A stretch of 64,000 nucleotides of DNA from RGIG995 sp045543655. Lineage in GTDB: Bacteria; Bacillota; Clostridia; Oscillospirales; UBA644. Position numbers and translations under genes: made by a program. The stretch is from contig JAZPXN010000015.1 in assembly GCA_045543655.1 (NCBI GenBank), positions 1 to 64,000 of the forward strand, read 5' to 3'. The notes below the pieces were generated by a model, which worked only from the letters and a program-made list of their open reading frames with translations, did not search any database and had not been told where the DNA came from. Positions 24,501 through 31,444 of this stretch are shown here, in pieces. Position 1 is the first letter of the stretch; each line of letters starts with the position of its first letter.

Positions 24501-25556
24501 AAAGGAGCACCTCTGCAGGATTCGGAGAAGGATCGTTATTTTACTCCGGAAAGATCGGAACTTCGGGAATCGGTATATCTTCACGGACTTAGGGCATTAA
24601 AATACGCCTATAAAACCGGGAAACACGGATTGATCCTGTTCGGTGCGGGAGATTGGAACGACGGAATGAATCAGCTTCCGCCCGGAAGCGAAACGGTGTG
24701 GGGATCAATGTTTGCGCTGCTTTGCCTTGAGGGATTTCTTCCTCTCTGCGATCGGTACGGATGCAGTGATGACCGGATTCTTCTCGAAAAGCAGCGGGAT
24801 GATCTTCGCAAGGCCTTGGATCAATATGGGTTTTTGGAGACTCATTTTGCTCGTGGGTACGATGAAAAGGGAGTTGCCTTCGGTGTAAAAGAGCAGATCG
24901 ATCTGATGCCACAGTCCTTTGCGGTATTTTGCGGTCTGGACGGCATCAGAATCCGTCGGTCATTGGATACGGCGTATGAACGCTTGTGGAATCCAATGCA
25001 TGGACTGCTCCGACTGCTGACGCCGCCTTACGGTGCGGGATTCCCCGGAACGATCGGAGATTATCCGCCCGGAGTACGGGAAAACGGCGGTCAGTATACC
25101 CACGCCGGCGTTTGGTTTGCCCGTGCGTTGTATGAAAGGGGAGATCCGGCGCGTGGGTGGGAAATTCTTTCCGGGTTAAATCCGGTATCCAAAAACCGCA
25201 GTCCGTCTGACGCTTCCCGATATGGTGGCGAGCCCTACGTTCTTGCCGGGGACGTATATTCGCTTTCGGGGCGGGAGGGCTTCTGTGGATGGAGTCATTA
25301 TACCGGTGCTGCCGGTTGGTATCTGAAGACGGTGACCGAGAATCTTCTCGGCATCCGGCGCGCGTCCGATCGGATTGAAATTACCCCTCAGCTTCCGGAC
25401 GGGTGGCCGGGTTATACGGCAAGCATCCGCTTCGATGGGGGAGAAATCAAAATTCGATGCAAAAGAGGCTCTGATCCCGGTATCTATGAAAATGGGGAAA
25501 AGATCTCTTCAATTTTGCTTAACGGCAGAAGGCGGGAAATCGTCGTAATTGTATAA
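18525..25556 (+). CDS. Cyclic beta-1,2-glucan synthase-like protein (GT84 / GH94)
   Basis: The 2343-residue membrane enzyme builds and trims beta-1,2-linked glucans from UDP-glucose. Membrane segments lie at about 228-262, 605-650 and 745-780. The GT84 glycosyltransferase has VTLDEDTEP (about 421-429), SHDLPEG (about 540) and HRWIRGDFQ (about 576). A glycoamylase-like domain follows (about 800-1180; SPTNIGLSLLSVLGAYDLG, SESGYYAFD, VQSYMAHHLGMS). A GH94 phosphorylase-like half ends the protein (YGFRDQLQDS about 1905; GAGDWNDGMN about 2038). It is shorter than the proteobacterial NdvB/Cgs proteins, mainly in the N-terminal part. GGAGG precedes the ATG by 5 nt. It is a single gene. It could make a secreted glucan or turn over beta-1,2-glucan. 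Confidence 0.92.
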   Translation: MRELNGKTVLRRMRKICSLLLSQTDEKGCGQNEVKTEIRRNFYLIRSCVRTVLGAERDLSRIRKGDSEEPGLLSEICAFCELSSFRLESGEIRKFLIGLGDRRELSYGEIGCLIPAMEYFCLETLAGDLSGTVVERVLRSLHVLHDYDCADLNQLLSRAEAVLNRDDVFVQCDDASKNLYRIRLREYAAKHRQTEREAAVELMKAVRSSPSKDEPHLGAKLLQRSKNRFYFPVLILISLLILFLSALLSGDAAVTLLSAIPAMMSGKLICDTLFSRMIPPQILPKIQITAGNCPGTLVTVVSLISDVSDAERLLHRMDVLAHRIPIPAVRVGLLLDLPSSDAMLSETERALLDFLREETKKRNRESNRFFCAVRKRRFIPETYRFEAYGRKQGAMIAFCDLLQGVREEFILSEGICSEVKYLVTLDEDTEPVPGAVESLIGFMEYPSHSPKTAKDAFGNRYVSSGYAIAAPRIEADPKTSYRTAFSSISAGNSGSEFYKNPHFNLHQDLFLQGIFCGKGILRPDLYRDLIGNRFRDEPILSHDLPEGEILRCANLTDTVFFDEIPNTVPADEKRTHRWIRGDFQNACFLRNKQNHSHLFRFKILNNLFRALFPFCCFSLIVLSPALGWNGEGSALLWIFIPILLRIPHFLSSLCGKIRKYHPCRDFFDAFSLAVLDLLLLPTRALNGLDGAIRGTVRMFSGKKKLEWVTAAGARSKGKEIGDYYLSLPWQLTGFFTLFSPWTAWVGIVWLAGPLVAYFLSRPRKKERGEPSELLQYLRNTWQFYVDFMTSERHFLIPDNYQEAPKEAVAERTSPTNIGLSLLSVLGAYDLGFIDREELVRRLSDSLDTVEKLPKWRGHLYNWYDTKTLKVLPPSFISTVDCGNFAVALYTLAKGLETEEDNACRMLAKRVQKILFKANFADLYDDKKKLFYLGYDCDENCPSRSYYDLYASEARLTSYFAVMTHQVPVEHWATLARPSDARHGNFTLFSWSGTGFEYFMPHIFLPAYRRTLSGEVLRGSVLEQMGYAGDGLPWGISESGYYAFDDAGNYQYRAFGIPSCALRRDLGFPKVISPYTSFLAYPWFPRQAEKNLRRLPKGKYGYYEAVDYRLGKDNPRLVQSYMAHHLGMSFLSGVNVLRDGIMRRRFMAVEGEAYSHLLTESLPAYTRQYFAASKEDTERFSSEIRIDRPDPGRPKVCLLRSGIDAEVVSDSGSGYWITKGLDVMKYSSDPQCPAGIFLFLKNKGNLYGATYAPLYSKDRYKVYLDASGIICYGSFSDFDTRLAVTHGTDSPVSIRRLTVKNNLMTENGFEFFLTAEPVLCKREEYEAHPEYKDLFVTAYYEPGCRTVSFCRKINGTETWLSVTASAPFRFDVRRDSFREYADLPMGKTDGAVEHPIFPGLVLRGALEVRGRGSESVCFYLSTGSSRQESLDHLKNVSELNFEDLQRKHAQYSDAVLSRYDLLRERNSIAEILPRLLMPSRKSVSEQKMPNSLSRNDLWKRGISGDAPMITVFAEENNLSGLPVLIKMLRFFRSSGIDTDLVILFREKAEYQTPIRTAVTALLPDGDEVSDRIHVVNIDNMEEYELFRKVSRVFIRNPSHRRNSTSISKFKPILTEGSPIQAEEINFKLGRGGYGNDRSFLIPKTDRSPYRPWSLVLANPRFGTVLNERGLGYTFSVNASECRITPRVPGRGFGVTGERLYAVIRGKKYDLLYRAAVCYYPDRAVYTVDLMGHRFRTEIFVAKNLPVKIITVSHVAAPGPSVDVIYAPQIILGKIDTGTVVRRYEDRKLFYTNLFSGAMTGCAFSYAIGGEASADGVRIRFSEEQTEGIFVLGYAPDLRSARRLADLLNDRGRVERESLRASAYEQYLEIETPDEELNVFVNGFLQQQVRSARLMGRTGPSQPGGAYGFRDQLQDSLCIGIFEPSYLRSQILRCCQHQFEEGDVLHWWHPGKKLGEDGIRTRFSDDPYWLAYTCAEYDRLTEDKCFFLQEVSYCKGAPLQDSEKDRYFTPERSELRESVYLHGLRALKYAYKTGKHGLILFGAGDWNDGMNQLPPGSETVWGSMFALLCLEGFLPLCDRYGCSDDRILLEKQRDDLRKALDQYGFLETHFARGYDEKGVAFGVKEQIDLMPQSFAVFCGLDGIRIRRSLDTAYERLWNPMHGLLRLLTPPYGAGFPGTIGDYPPGVRENGGQYTHAGVWFARALYERGDPARGWEILSGLNPVSKNRSPSDASRYGGEPYVLAGDVYSLSGREGFCGWSHYTGAAGWYLKTVTENLLGIRRASDRIEITPQLPDGWPGYTASIRFDGGEIKIRCKRGSDPGIYENGEKISSILLNGRRREIVVIV

Positions 25557-25571
25557 AAACGATTCCTCTTC

Positions 25572-25620
25572 TTGACAAATCCGCAGAATGGTGGTATAAT
25601 ATTCGTATCATCATTCTGCG
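25572..25620 (+). promoter_or_regulatory. Promoter of lgt with overlapping inverted repeat
   Basis: TTGACA (25572-25577) and TATAAT (25595-25600) are 17 bp apart. CGCAGAATG (25582-25590) and CATTCTGCG (25612-25620) form a perfect 9-bp inverted repeat that brackets the -10 box, a possible repressor site. Confidence 0.75.
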
Positions 25621-25629
25621 AGGTTTTTT

Positions 25630-26616
25630 ATGGAAAACATGGTCGGATTTGAAGGCGTCGGTATTTCTCCTTTTTTGATGGACCGCATCGCCTTTTCCAT
25701 CGGTAGCTTCGATATTTATTGGTATGCCCTGATCATTACGGTCGGCCTGATTCTTGCCGTGCTGTTCTGCATGTGGCAGGCAAAGAAATTCGATCTTACC
25801 GTAGATAACATTTTGGACGTTTTGCTCTTCGGCCTGCCCGTCGGAGTGATTTGCGCCCGGGCCTATTACGTCATTTTTCAATGGGATCAATACGAATCTT
25901 TTGCGGAAATGGTTAATATTCGGGACGGCGGACTTGCAATCTACGGTGGCGTAATCGGTGCGTTCGTGACCGGTTATATTTATTGTCGCATCAAGAAGGT
26001 TAATCTTCTTGCCATGTTCGATATCGCATCTCTCGGGTTTCTTATCGGTCAGTCGATCGGCCGTTGGGGCAACTTCGTCAACGGAGAAGCCTACGGGGGC
26101 GTGACCGATCTGCCCTGGGGTATGACCATTAACGGATACGGCCCCTACCATCCTACGTTCCTGTATGAATCTCTTTGGAACGTCGTCGGTTTCGTGCTTT
26201 TGTTCATTTTTGCAAAAAAATGGATGAAGCATCATGGGGAGGTTTTCTTCCTCTATTTTGCGTGGTACGGTCTTGGACGATTCTTTATTGAAGGCCTTCG
26301 CACCGATAGCCTGTATCTTGGTCCCGTACGGATTTCTCAAATTCTGGCCGCCGTCTTCTGTCTCGCCGGCGTTGCGTTGTTCGCGCTGTCCCGAAAGGGC
26401 TTCATCCGCAAGGTCCAGGATAAAATCGTGGACCGTGCCGTAAAGAAGCAGCAGGCGTACAAGCCGATCTATACGCCTCTTTTGCAGAATAACGATCCGG
26501 CTTTGGGTGGCGCTTCCGTAGAACAATTGACGGAAGGGGAGACCGCGTCCGAAACGGATTCCGATTCCAACGAAGATATTTCCCGGGAAATAGAAAAGGA
26601 AGAACGCGATGGCTAA
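25630..26616 (+). CDS. lgt: Prolipoprotein diacylglyceryl transferase
   Basis: It transfers diacylglycerol from phosphatidylglycerol to the lipobox cysteine of prolipoproteins in the cytoplasmic membrane. Signature features are GGLAIYGGVIGA (about 100-111), the Lgt signature GRWGNFVNGEAYG (about 143-155), HPTFLYESLWN (about 175-185) and GLGRFFIEGLRTDSL (about 215-230), with seven membrane segments. The 328 residues include a hydrophilic acidic C-terminal tail of about 60 residues that is longer than usual. The gene overlaps folD by 8 bp. The next enzyme of the pathway, lspA, is at 33505-33984. Confidence 0.97.
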   Translation: MENMVGFEGVGISPFLMDRIAFSIGSFDIYWYALIITVGLILAVLFCMWQAKKFDLTVDNILDVLLFGLPVGVICARAYYVIFQWDQYESFAEMVNIRDGGLAIYGGVIGAFVTGYIYCRIKKVNLLAMFDIASLGFLIGQSIGRWGNFVNGEAYGGVTDLPWGMTINGYGPYHPTFLYESLWNVVGFVLLFIFAKKWMKHHGEVFFLYFAWYGLGRFFIEGLRTDSLYLGPVRISQILAAVFCLAGVALFALSRKGFIRKVQDKIVDRAVKKQQAYKPIYTPLLQNNDPALGGASVEQLTEGETASETDSDSNEDISREIEKEERDG

Positions 26617-27469
26617 AATAATCAGCGGGACCGCACTTGCCGCGAAGATCCGTGCGCAATTAAAGACCGAAACCGATGAAATGAAAAAAAACGGGACCAC
26701 CCCCGGCCTTGCCGTCGTCCTCGTGGGCGAAGACCCTGCGTCGAAGGTTTACGTCCGGAATAAGACGAAGGCTTGTGATGAGATCGGTTTTTATCACGAA
26801 CAGTACGACCTTCCTGCCGAGATCTCGGAGTCCGAGATTCTGGAGCTTGTCGACGAGCTGAACCGCTCTGACAAAATCCATGGAATTCTGATTCAGGCAC
26901 CATTGCCGAAAGGGCTTGATTTTAAAAACATTATCAACCATATTTCTCCGGATAAGGACGTGGACGCCTTCCACCCCTATAACGTGGGACAAATTATGAT
27001 TGGTGATTTTGAATTTTTGCCCTGCACGCCTGCGGGTGTTATGGAGCTGATCCACGAGACCGGAGTTTCCGTGGAAGGAAAGAACTGCGTTGTAGTCGGT
27101 CGCAGCAATATCGTAGGAAAACCGCAAGCCATGCTTCTTCTGAAGGAGAACGGCACCGTAACGATTTGCCATTCCAGAACGCCGGATCTTGCTTCGGTGA
27201 CCAGGAATGCGGATATCCTCGTTTCTGCCGTTGGGAAGGCCGGCATCATTACCGGCGATATGATCAAGCCCGGCGCCGTCGTTATTGACGTTGGTATGAA
27301 TCGAAACGAAAACGGGAAATTAGTCGGAGACGTTGATTTTGCCTCAGCAGAAACGGTAGCGGGCTACGTCACTCCCGTTCCCGGCGGTGTCGGCCCCATG
27401 ACTATTACGATGCTGATGAAAAACACCCTTCGCGCCGCGCGAAAATGGGAGCAGAAAAAAAAGTTGTGA
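26609..27469 (+). CDS. folD: Methylenetetrahydrofolate dehydrogenase / cyclohydrolase
   Basis: This bifunctional enzyme interconverts 5,10-methylene-, methenyl- and 10-formyl-tetrahydrofolate with NADP. It has VLVGEDPASKVYVRNK (about 35-50, containing the catalytic Tyr and Lys), GILIQAPLPKG (about 93-103), DKDVDAFHPYNVG (about 115-127), and the Rossmann motif VVGRSNIVGKP (about 162-172), ending in TPVPGGVGPMTI. The 286-residue length is standard. It overlaps the lgt stop by 8 bp, so the two are cotranscribed, and tRNA-Thr follows with its own promoter. Confidence 0.97.
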   Translation: MAKIISGTALAAKIRAQLKTETDEMKKNGTTPGLAVVLVGEDPASKVYVRNKTKACDEIGFYHEQYDLPAEISESEILELVDELNRSDKIHGILIQAPLPKGLDFKNIINHISPDKDVDAFHPYNVGQIMIGDFEFLPCTPAGVMELIHETGVSVEGKNCVVVGRSNIVGKPQAMLLLKENGTVTICHSRTPDLASVTRNADILVSAVGKAGIITGDMIKPGAVVIDVGMNRNENGKLVGDVDFASAETVAGYVTPVPGGVGPMTITMLMKNTLRAARKWEQKKKL

Positions 27470-27497
27470 CGGAATTGCAACAAATATAATTTCCCTC

Positions 27498-27526
27498 TTG
27501 ACATTTTACGAGAAATTTGTTATAAT
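27498..27526 (+). promoter_or_regulatory. Promoter of tRNA-Thr
   Basis: TTGACA (27498-27503) and TATAAT (27521-27526) have consensus 17-bp spacing and lie 12 bp before the tRNA. Confidence 0.92.
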
Positions 27527-27538
27527 GTTCAAGTAATC

Positions 27539-27614
27539 GCTGATGTAGCTCAGTCGGTAGAGTGCGTCCTTGGTAAGGACGAGGTCGTCGGTTCGATCCC
27601 GATCATCAGCTCCA
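27539..27614 (+). tRNA. tRNA-Thr (anticodon GGU)
   Basis: The 76-nt cloverleaf has acceptor GCTGATG/CATCAGC, D arm GCTC, anticodon stem GTCCT/AGGAC with loop TGGTA (anticodon GGT), T arm GTCGG-TTCGATC-CCGAT, discriminator T and encoded CCA. Confidence 0.96.
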
Positions 27615-27615
27615 A

Positions 27616-27644
27616 AAAACCCTTGATTTTCAAGGGTTTTTTTG
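27616..27644 (+). terminator. Terminator of tRNA-Thr
   Basis: AAAACCCTTGA and TCAAGGGTTTT pair around TTT and end in a run of seven T residues, just after the tRNA CCA end. Confidence 0.9.
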
Positions 27645-27670
27645 TTGTATAAGAAAGGGATTGACAAGAG

Positions 27671-28819
27671 ATGAATCAGCAGCAAAAAGGAAAAATCCAA
27701 TTGTTTTTCGGTGGTTTTTGTCAGCGTTACAATGCCGGGAAAGACTATTTTGCCGAAGTGTCTTTTGAATTCGTTTCCGGACGAAAAACCTATACCGGTT
27801 CGATCGTAAAATCCGACGCCGGATTTGAATACCGTTTTTCGGGGAAGCGCACGGCAACCGATCTTTCCGTTGCGCTGGATTATCTTCTGGAAGATCTTTT
27901 GAAATACGATTCTGCCGTCGTTCGTTATAAGGAACGGGGGCTTACTACGGAACTGCAGGCCGACGGCCGTAACGTAAAGGTCGTGAAAAGGGAAGAGGCA
28001 AACGAAACCGTCGCCGTTTCCCCCGGAAAGAAAGAATATCAGATCGATCTGCGCAAAGCGTCGAAATTGATGACCGCCCTTGGGTATTGTGATAAAGACG
28101 GTAAATTACGCAACGACATGATCCGTAAGTACAATCAGACCAATCATATTCTTGAGTTGATTTCCCACCTTTTTGAAGGGAAAAACGATATTACCGTTGT
28201 TGATTGCGCCTGCGGAAAATCTTATCTCTCGTTCGTGCTGAATTATTATCTCTGGGAAGAAAAGCGCATTCGTGCTCGTTTCGTCGGAATTGATATCTCT
28301 CCGAAGGTCATAGAAGCCAGCAAAAAGATTGCGAAAGACCTTGGGTACACGAATATGGAATTTATCTGTGAAGACCTGCGAACCTACGAGAGTGATTTTC
28401 ATCCTGACGTAGTAGTCTCCCTCCACGCCTGCGACACCGCCACAGATATGGCCCTTGGTTACGCTCTTCGGCACCGGGCGGAAAGTATCGTCTGCGTCCC
28501 TTGCTGTCACAAAGAACTGTTGAAGCAATATAAAATCGAAGAATTTGAACCGATTACTTCTCACGGCGTTTTTCGCGCGCGTCTCAACGATCTTATTACA
28601 GACGGTCTTCGGGCTTTAAAATTGGAATCGGAGGGATACGACGTTCAGTGCGTGGAGTTCTGTTCGCCTATAGATACGCCCAAAAATCTGCTGATTTCAG
28701 CTAATAAAGTTGCTGATGAAAAACGCGCTGCAAAAGAGAAATACTATCAACTTCTTTCACATTGGAGCGTTCGCCCTTCTATAGAATACTATTCTGCAAT
28801 CCCTACGGATCTTGAGTAA
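27671..28819 (+). CDS. Class I SAM-dependent methyltransferase (Methyltransf_32-like)
   Basis: The 382-residue protein has an N-terminal part (about 1-110) without known motifs and a Rossmann methyltransferase from about 150. The SAM site is VDCACGKSYLSFVL (about 177-190), then VGIDISPKVIE (about 209), CEDLRTYES and SLHACDTATDMAL (about 250-262). A CVPCCHKEL motif (about 276-284) is typical of this family, whose members act on RNA or small molecules; the substrate here is unknown. No neighbour clarifies the role. It starts 27 bp after the tRNA-Thr terminator. Confidence 0.88.
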   Translation: MNQQQKGKIQLFFGGFCQRYNAGKDYFAEVSFEFVSGRKTYTGSIVKSDAGFEYRFSGKRTATDLSVALDYLLEDLLKYDSAVVRYKERGLTTELQADGRNVKVVKREEANETVAVSPGKKEYQIDLRKASKLMTALGYCDKDGKLRNDMIRKYNQTNHILELISHLFEGKNDITVVDCACGKSYLSFVLNYYLWEEKRIRARFVGIDISPKVIEASKKIAKDLGYTNMEFICEDLRTYESDFHPDVVVSLHACDTATDMALGYALRHRAESIVCVPCCHKELLKQYKIEEFEPITSHGVFRARLNDLITDGLRALKLESEGYDVQCVEFCSPIDTPKNLLISANKVADEKRAAKEKYYQLLSHWSVRPSIEYYSAIPTDLE

Positions 28820-29005
28820 TTCGAACAAAAATAAACGGCAATATGTCGTAATAGTATCAAAATTGTGAACTTTAATGGATTCGATAGTTTTTATTTGCCT
28901 TGGGGTAACATTCACGACACAGATAAATCAAAAGAATAAGGTATAATATACGATAGTGATTATAATCGTTTCTTGTGCCCACTACAAATGAAAGGATGAC
29001 TTCGT

Positions 29006-30283
29006 TTGATTACCGTACAGGATTTTATCAGCAGCTTTAATTCGCTGATTTTTATCGTATTCATGCTCCTGTATTCATACCAGCTGTTCTATATTCTCGT
29101 CGCGTTTTTCCGCAAGCACAAAGGGAAAGATCCTCAAAAGATCAAGCAGCATAAATACGGTTTTTTGATTGCTGCCCGGAATGAATCCGTTGTAATCGGC
29201 CAGCTGATCAACAGTATCCGGCAGCAGGATTATCCCGCAGAGCTGATTCGTATTTTCGTTGTCGCCGACAATTGCACCGATAATACTGCCGAAGTCGCCC
29301 GGAACGCCGGCGCCGTGGTTTACGAGCGCTTCAATCAGGAGTTCGTAGGGAAGGGGTATGCCCTTGATTACGGCCTTAAATGCATTGATCGCGATTTCGG
29401 TTCTGAAAATATCGAAGGAATCTTCATCTTTGATGCGGACAACCTGCTTTCCAAGAATTATATTGCCAAGATGAATGCCGTTTTTGACGAAGGTTACCCC
29501 GTCGTTACCAGTTATCGCAACAGCAAGAACTACGGTACAAACTGGCTCACCGCAGGCTACAGCCTTTGGTTTCTGAGAGAGAGCAAGTATCTCAATAATT
29601 CCCGCATGCTGATGGATACCAATTGCGCTGTTTCCGGTACCGGTTTTTTGGTCAACACCGAGGTGTTCCGTGAGAACGACGGTTGGCATTATACGCTCTT
29701 GACCGAAGATATTGAATTTTCCGTGGACTGTGCTGTCGCGGATCGCAGAATCGGTTATGCAGACGCGGAGTTTTATGATGAGCAACCCACGACCTTTGCT
29801 CAGTCCTGGCAGCAGCGGATGCGTTGGGCGAAAGGCTTTTATCAGGTATTTGGGAAATACGGAAAGAAGCTCGCTTCCAATTGGCTGATGAAATTCAGTT
29901 TTTCCTGCTATGACCTGACAATGACCATTTTCCCCGCATTGTTTATTACGCTGGCTTGTTGTTTGACAAACATTTGCGTGCTGATCTATGCGCTTTTTCA
30001 AGGGCCCGGAGCCGCAGAATTGATCGGTATTACGCTGTCCTCGCTGGCTGTAACCGTCATCAACTTCTACGTTACCGTATTTCTCGTAGGTCTTTTGACC
30101 ACGATTACCGAATGGAAGAAGATCGATTGTCCTCCCGGAAAGAAGATCCTATATCTCTTTACCTTCCCGCTATTCATGTTCACCTACGTTCCCATTGCAA
30201 TCGCGGCGCTCTTTAAGAAGGTAAAATGGGTTCCGATCCAACATCGGGTTGCCAAAAATATTGAAGACATTGAAAGCAAATAA
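29006..30283 (+). CDS. Membrane-bound family 2 glycosyltransferase
   Basis: The 425-residue protein has one N-terminal membrane helix (about 12-35), a GT-A catalytic domain and three to four C-terminal helices (about 295-410). It has ADNCTDNTAE (about 90), FDADNLLS (metal-binding DxD, about 143-150), LTEDIEFS (catalytic Asp, about 230) and QQRMRWAKGF (about 271-280), the D,D,D,QxxRW set of processive synthases. The product could be an exopolysaccharide or glycolipid. The start is TTG at 29006, preceded by AAAGGA; no ATG is better placed. It is monocistronic with a good terminator at 30290. Confidence 0.9.
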   Translation: MITVQDFISSFNSLIFIVFMLLYSYQLFYILVAFFRKHKGKDPQKIKQHKYGFLIAARNESVVIGQLINSIRQQDYPAELIRIFVVADNCTDNTAEVARNAGAVVYERFNQEFVGKGYALDYGLKCIDRDFGSENIEGIFIFDADNLLSKNYIAKMNAVFDEGYPVVTSYRNSKNYGTNWLTAGYSLWFLRESKYLNNSRMLMDTNCAVSGTGFLVNTEVFRENDGWHYTLLTEDIEFSVDCAVADRRIGYADAEFYDEQPTTFAQSWQQRMRWAKGFYQVFGKYGKKLASNWLMKFSFSCYDLTMTIFPALFITLACCLTNICVLIYALFQGPGAAELIGITLSSLAVTVINFYVTVFLVGLLTTITEWKKIDCPPGKKILYLFTFPLFMFTYVPIAIAALFKKVKWVPIQHRVAKNIEDIESK

Positions 30284-30289
30284 CCGAAA

Positions 30290-30320
30290 CCGGCAGGGAA
30301 GACCTGCCGGTATTCTTTTT
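30290..30320 (+). terminator. Terminator of the glycosyltransferase gene
   Basis: CCGGCAGG and CCTGCCGG pair around GAAGA and are followed by TATTCTTTTT. Confidence 0.85.
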
Positions 30321-30652
30321 ATCAGATATCCAACGGAATAGATAAATCACAGTTTAATTAAAACTTCATTTAGATTTGGATCTCAGCGATATACTCAGCC
30401 GTTTATCGCTCGATTGTTATAAATCGGACACACTAACTCATAAGACGTAGGACAAGTAAGATCGCGAAGCAAATCATGAATTTTGATTTAACGCCTTCGA
30501 TCTCAAGATTCGTTGATATAAAAAAATAATAAACACCAAAAAAGCAGTCACGCGATCAACTTTAAATATCAATATCGAATAATTGCAGCAATGCTGTAGT
30601 TCGAAAGGGAAGAGATTTTGCCACCTTCCGTCTCAATTTTCAGAAATAGACA

Positions 30653-30682
30653 ATTGCGCAAAATGAATATTTTGCGCAATTA
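30653..30682. repeat. Perfect 13-bp inverted repeat with 4-nt loop
   Basis: AATTGCGCAAAAT (30653-30665) and ATTTTGCGCAATT (30670-30682) flank GAAT. No T-run follows, so it is not an ordinary terminator. A related TTTTGCGCA occurs at about 31240. Confidence 0.85.
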
Positions 30683-31388
30683 AGGGGAGAAGATTTCAAA
30701 AGAGCGTATGTGTTTTTCGATTGAATTGCTCTCCGTACGGTGTCGTCCACATACGGCAAACCTTTTGTATTGCATTGCGTTGTACTGCGCAGATTCTGTT
30801 ATAATTTTAAAGCTTGATTTGCTTTTTTACGGTGCTGCATATATTACGATCAGATTCGCTGAACGGCGATTACAAACTTAACTTTTGATCGTTCGTATTC
30901 CATTACGATTGAATCATACCTAAAAATCCGGAAATCTTTTCTTTTTATTTTGCTCAATACAGTTTAGGCATTGCTCCGAATAAAATAAAAAGAAATTATT
31001 TCGACGAATCGTCCGAAATTTTCGTTTAATGATCTCTATATTCTGGAGGTATCGCTTATATTGCGTAACCTGAGTCTGATGGTGGTTCATTGCTTATATT
31101 CGGGTTTGACATCCTTAATTCTCTCCACGATTCTCATTCCTGGTTCTATTTTTCCCCTGCTAACGGTCTGATTGGCAAAATATCGGTATACCAATTCGGT
31201 ATAAAACGATCAAATCAAAATTTAAATCAATTGAGGTAGTTTTGCGCAGTTTGCAATTTTGTCACAATTACAAAAAGCATTGATATTACAACGATAGAGC
31301 GACTAATTAACTGCACAAATATACCAATTTGGTTTGTAGTGATATTTAAGATTTTTAATCGATTTTGATATTTTCTCTTTGGATTCTA

Positions 31389-31417
31389 TTGACATTTTTG
31401 AGTGAATGTGATACAAT
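31389..31417 (+). promoter_or_regulatory. Promoter of the tyrosine recombinase gene
   Basis: TTGACA (31389-31394) and TACAAT (31412-31417) are 17 bp apart and 27 bp before the ATG. The ATACCAATTTGGTTT element at 31321-31335 lies just upstream and may be a regulator site. Confidence 0.8.
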
Positions 31418-31444
31418 ATTATCAGTTAATAGGAGGTGGTTCTT

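Larger units (their letters stand above)
30284..31444. other. Long AT-rich gene-free stretch before the tyrosine recombinase
   Basis: About 1.16 kb without a convincing gene. It holds the terminator at 30290, a 13-bp perfect inverted repeat (30653-30682), two copies of a near-palindrome ATACCAATTYGGTWT (31188-31202 and 31321-31335), a possible 36-residue hydrophobic reading frame (31061-31171), and the recombinase promoter (31389-31417). Its base composition is clearly more AT-rich than its neighbours. Confidence 0.7.

Noticed and set aside
31436..31444. GTG start for the tyrosine recombinase
   Set aside because: It overlaps the AGGAGG ribosome site, which is ideally spaced for the ATG at 31445.
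30284..31444. Chromosomal dif site near the Xer-like gene
   Set aside because: No 28-bp sequence resembling the Firmicutes dif consensus is seen in this stretch.
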